Assembly (NCBI GenBank): GCA_937907055.1
Contig: CALCTW010000043.1
Span: 1 to 14,511, forward strand
DNA: 14,511 bases
Reading direction: 5' to 3'
Origin: an uncultured Clostridia bacterium
GTDB lineage: Bacteria; Bacillota; Clostridia; Christensenellales; Aristaeellaceae
Below, one piece after another: positions 12,832-14,511 of the stretch. The position numbers and the translations under genes are program-made. The notes beneath the pieces were generated by a model that had not been told where the DNA came from, searched no databases, and saw nothing but the letters and a program-made list of their open reading frames with translations. Numbering within the stretch: the stretch's first letter is position 1; every line of letters begins with the position of its first letter.

Positions 12832-14364
12832 ATGCCCGGTAGTACAGTATGTATCGTTCTCGCGATCGTCGTTTATCTGGCGGTCCTGCTTTACCTGGGT
12901 TTCCGTTATGCCAAGGGCAATAAAACGGTGGGGGATTATTATCTGGGCGGCCGTAAGCTGGGCCCGATGGTGACGGCCATGAGCGCCGAAGCCTCGGATA
13001 TGTCCTCCTGGCTGCTGATGGGTCTGCCCGGCGTGGCTTATGCCTCCGGCCTGTGCGATGTGTTCTGGACCGCGCTGGGTCTGGGGATCGGCACCTATTT
13101 TAACTGGCTGCTGGTGGCGCGCCGTCTGCGCGATTATTCCGAAAAGATCAATGCCGTGACCATTCCGGATTTCTTTGAGCGCCGCTTCCATGATAAGAGC
13201 CATGTGCTGCTGGGGCTTTCCGCGGTGGTGATCGTGGTATTCTTTGTGCCCTACACGGCCTCCGGCTTCGCGGCCTGCGGCAAGCTGTTCTCTTCCATTT
13301 TCGGCATCGATTATATTACCGCCATGCTGGTCTCCGCGATCGTGATCATCGCCTATACCGCGGCCGGCGGCTTCCTCGCGGCTTCCACGACGGACTTTAT
13401 CCAGTCCATCGTGATGACCGTCGCGCTGATCTCTGTGGTCTGCTTCGGCATCGCCTCCTGCGGCGGCGCGACAGAGGCGATGAACTATGCCGGCTCTCTG
13501 GATGGCTATCTCAGCCTGTTTGACATGCATGACGCCGCTACCGGCACCGCCACCTCCTACGGCGGCATCATCACCATCATTTCCACCATGGCGTGGGGTC
13601 TGGGCTACTTCGGCATGCCGCATATCCTGCTCCGCTTTATGGCCATCAAGGATCCCAAGAAGATCAAGCTCAGCCGCCGCATCGGCAGCGTGTGGGTCTT
13701 CATCGCCATGGGTGTGGCCATTCTGATCGGTATTCTGGCCCGCGCGATGACAGCCAACGGATCGCTGGAGGCGCTGGCGGATCCCGAGCGTGCCATCATT
13801 CAGATCGCGACCCTGCTTGCGGGGAACGGTGTTCTGCCCGCGCTGCTGGCCGGTGTGATCCTCGCCGGTATCCTGGCCTGCACCATGTCCACCTGTGATT
13901 CTCAGCTGCTTGCGGCTGCCTCCTCGATCTCCGAAAACATGCTGCACGGTGTTTTCCACCTGAAGATGAGCGAGAAGGAGACCATGCTGGCCGCGCGCCT
14001 GACGCTGCTGGTGATCGCTGTGATCGGTATCTTCTTTGCCCGTGATCCCGACAGTTCTGTTTTCGGCATCGTTTCCTTCGCGTGGGCAGGCTTCGGCGGC
14101 GCGTTCGGCCCTGTGATGCTGGCTTCCCTCTTCTGGAAGCGCTGCAACACCTTCGGCGCTGTGGCCGGTATGCTGGGCGGCGGTGTGACGGTGTTCGTGT
14201 GGCACTATCTCATCAAGCCGATCGGCGGGGTGTTTGGCATTTATGAACTGCTGCCCGGCTTTATCGTGGGTCTTCTGCTGTGTGTGGTGGTCAGCCTGCT
14301 GACGCCCGCGCCTGAAAAAACGGTAACAGAGGAGTTTGACGAGGCCCTGAAGAAGGCGGATTAA
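12832..14364 (+). CDS. putP: Sodium/proline symporter, PutP family
   Basis: A 510-residue solute:sodium symporter (SSS family) that imports proline with Na+. About 13 hydrophobic segments span the sequence, as expected. Diagnostic stretches are YYLGGRKLGPMVTAMSAEASDMSSWLLMGLPG (36-67), where Asp56 matches the Na+-binding Asp55 of Escherichia coli PutP, AYTAAGGFLAASTTDFIQSIVM (174-195), WGLGYFGMPHILLRFMAIKD (255-274) and GILACTMSTCDSQLLAAASSISEN (346-369), the TM8/9 region with Na+-coordinating Ser/Thr. The proline assignment rests on this motif set; pantothenate or other SSS substrates are less likely. It is a single gene, divergent from rplU, with its own promoter and terminator. Proline degradation genes are not in view, so osmotic or nutritional use cannot be told apart. 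Confidence 0.92.
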   Translation: MPGSTVCIVLAIVVYLAVLLYLGFRYAKGNKTVGDYYLGGRKLGPMVTAMSAEASDMSSWLLMGLPGVAYASGLCDVFWTALGLGIGTYFNWLLVARRLRDYSEKINAVTIPDFFERRFHDKSHVLLGLSAVVIVVFFVPYTASGFAACGKLFSSIFGIDYITAMLVSAIVIIAYTAAGGFLAASTTDFIQSIVMTVALISVVCFGIASCGGATEAMNYAGSLDGYLSLFDMHDAATGTATSYGGIITIISTMAWGLGYFGMPHILLRFMAIKDPKKIKLSRRIGSVWVFIAMGVAILIGILARAMTANGSLEALADPERAIIQIATLLAGNGVLPALLAGVILAGILACTMSTCDSQLLAAASSISENMLHGVFHLKMSEKETMLAARLTLLVIAVIGIFFARDPDSSVFGIVSFAWAGFGGAFGPVMLASLFWKRCNTFGAVAGMLGGGVTVFVWHYLIKPIGGVFGIYELLPGFIVGLLLCVVVSLLTPAPEKTVTEEFDEALKKAD

Positions 14365-14436
14365 CAGAACTGTCCGTGTCGGGCAGACCGTACGATTAAC
14401 AAGAAGACACTAATATTTGTAGAAATGATGATGAAC

Positions 14437-14458
14437 AACAGTCCTGAACGGGACTGTT
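14437..14458 (+). other. 8-bp hairpin in the putP 3' region
   Basis: AACAGTCC (14437-14444) and GGACTGTT (14451-14458) form a perfect stem with a 6-base loop, without a T-run. It sits between the putP stop and the terminator and might protect the 3' end of the mRNA or be incidental. Confidence 0.4.
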
Positions 14459-14475
14459 CAGACCATCAACAAAGT

Positions 14476-14511
14476 AAAGCGTCTGTGCAAAAAAAAGCAC
14501 AGGCGCTTTTT
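14476..14511 (+). terminator. Intrinsic terminator after putP
   Basis: GCGTCTGTGC (14479-14488) pairs with GCACAGGCGC (14497-14506) over 10 positions with one G-T pair, closing an 8-A loop. Flanking AAA extends the stem into the final T-run (14507-14511, running off the window). It lies about 115 bases past putP. Confidence 0.92.

Noticed and set aside
12811..14205. Long antisense ORF of 464 codons opposite putP
   Set aside because: It is a by-product of GC-rich codon positions in putP. The translation is His, Gly, Arg and Gln rich with no domain, while the plus-strand frame is a clear symporter.
1..14511. CRISPR array, tRNA/rRNA genes, insertion sequences, phage or defence genes
   Set aside because: No spaced repeat series, cloverleaf, transposase, integrase or nuclease-effector motif was seen on either strand.

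Overview
The window reads as chromosomal DNA from a fairly GC-rich member of the Clostridia (Bacillota). Supporting signs are strong AGGAGG-type ribosome binding sites, a ribosomal protein L27 with a Prp-cleavable N-terminal extension beside the prp protease gene, a divergent TsaD paralogue next to nusB, a short ThiI without a rhodanese domain beside its own cysteine desulfurase, and a clostridial-type LysA. I cannot assign a genus.

The left 1.35 kb does not match the rest. It holds the 3' part of a zinc-ribbon-family membrane protein and a secreted protein, both with a very different leucine codon choice (CTG in 4 of 35 Leu codons, against 21 of 26 in folD). The secreted protein runs in frame, without a stop, into the C-terminal half of the transcription antitermination factor NusB. 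NusB is what is expected directly upstream of the next gene. The N-terminal half of NusB is therefore missing, and a foreign sequence has been joined to the remainder at about 1335-1370. An assembly chimera is the simplest explanation; a real recombination is possible.

From 1367 to 9167 a long same-strand gene cluster follows: nusB (3' part), a TsaD/Kae1-like protein, folD, xseA, xseB, an ispA-type prenyl synthase, a YuiD-like divergent PAP2 protein, a two-helix membrane protein of unknown function, a NifS-type cysteine desulfurase and thiI. Many junctions overlap or are separated by a few bases, and a strong terminator closes the run at about 9260-9305. The themes are housekeeping: transcription antitermination, one-carbon metabolism, DNA repair, isoprenoid synthesis and tRNA 4-thiouridine/thiamine sulfur transfer.

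Next is a single small winged-helix regulator without a receiver domain (9477-9794). A 12-bp direct repeat spaced by three helical turns lies upstream of it. A bidirectional terminator separates it from the convergent lysA (10022-11257), which has its own clear promoter. Further right, also on the minus strand, is the rplU-prp-rpmA ribosomal protein operon, with a good promoter, a candidate L21 leader RNA and a terminator.

Divergent from rplU is a putP-type sodium/proline symporter (12832-14364), with its own promoter, an upstream AT-rich palindrome and a strong terminator at the window end. I found no tRNA, rRNA, CRISPR array, insertion sequence or phage gene. I do not see a convincing new multi-gene system. 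The observations most worth following are the nusB chimera, the orphan regulator with its paired repeats, and the uncharacterised membrane protein coupled to the cysteine desulfurase.
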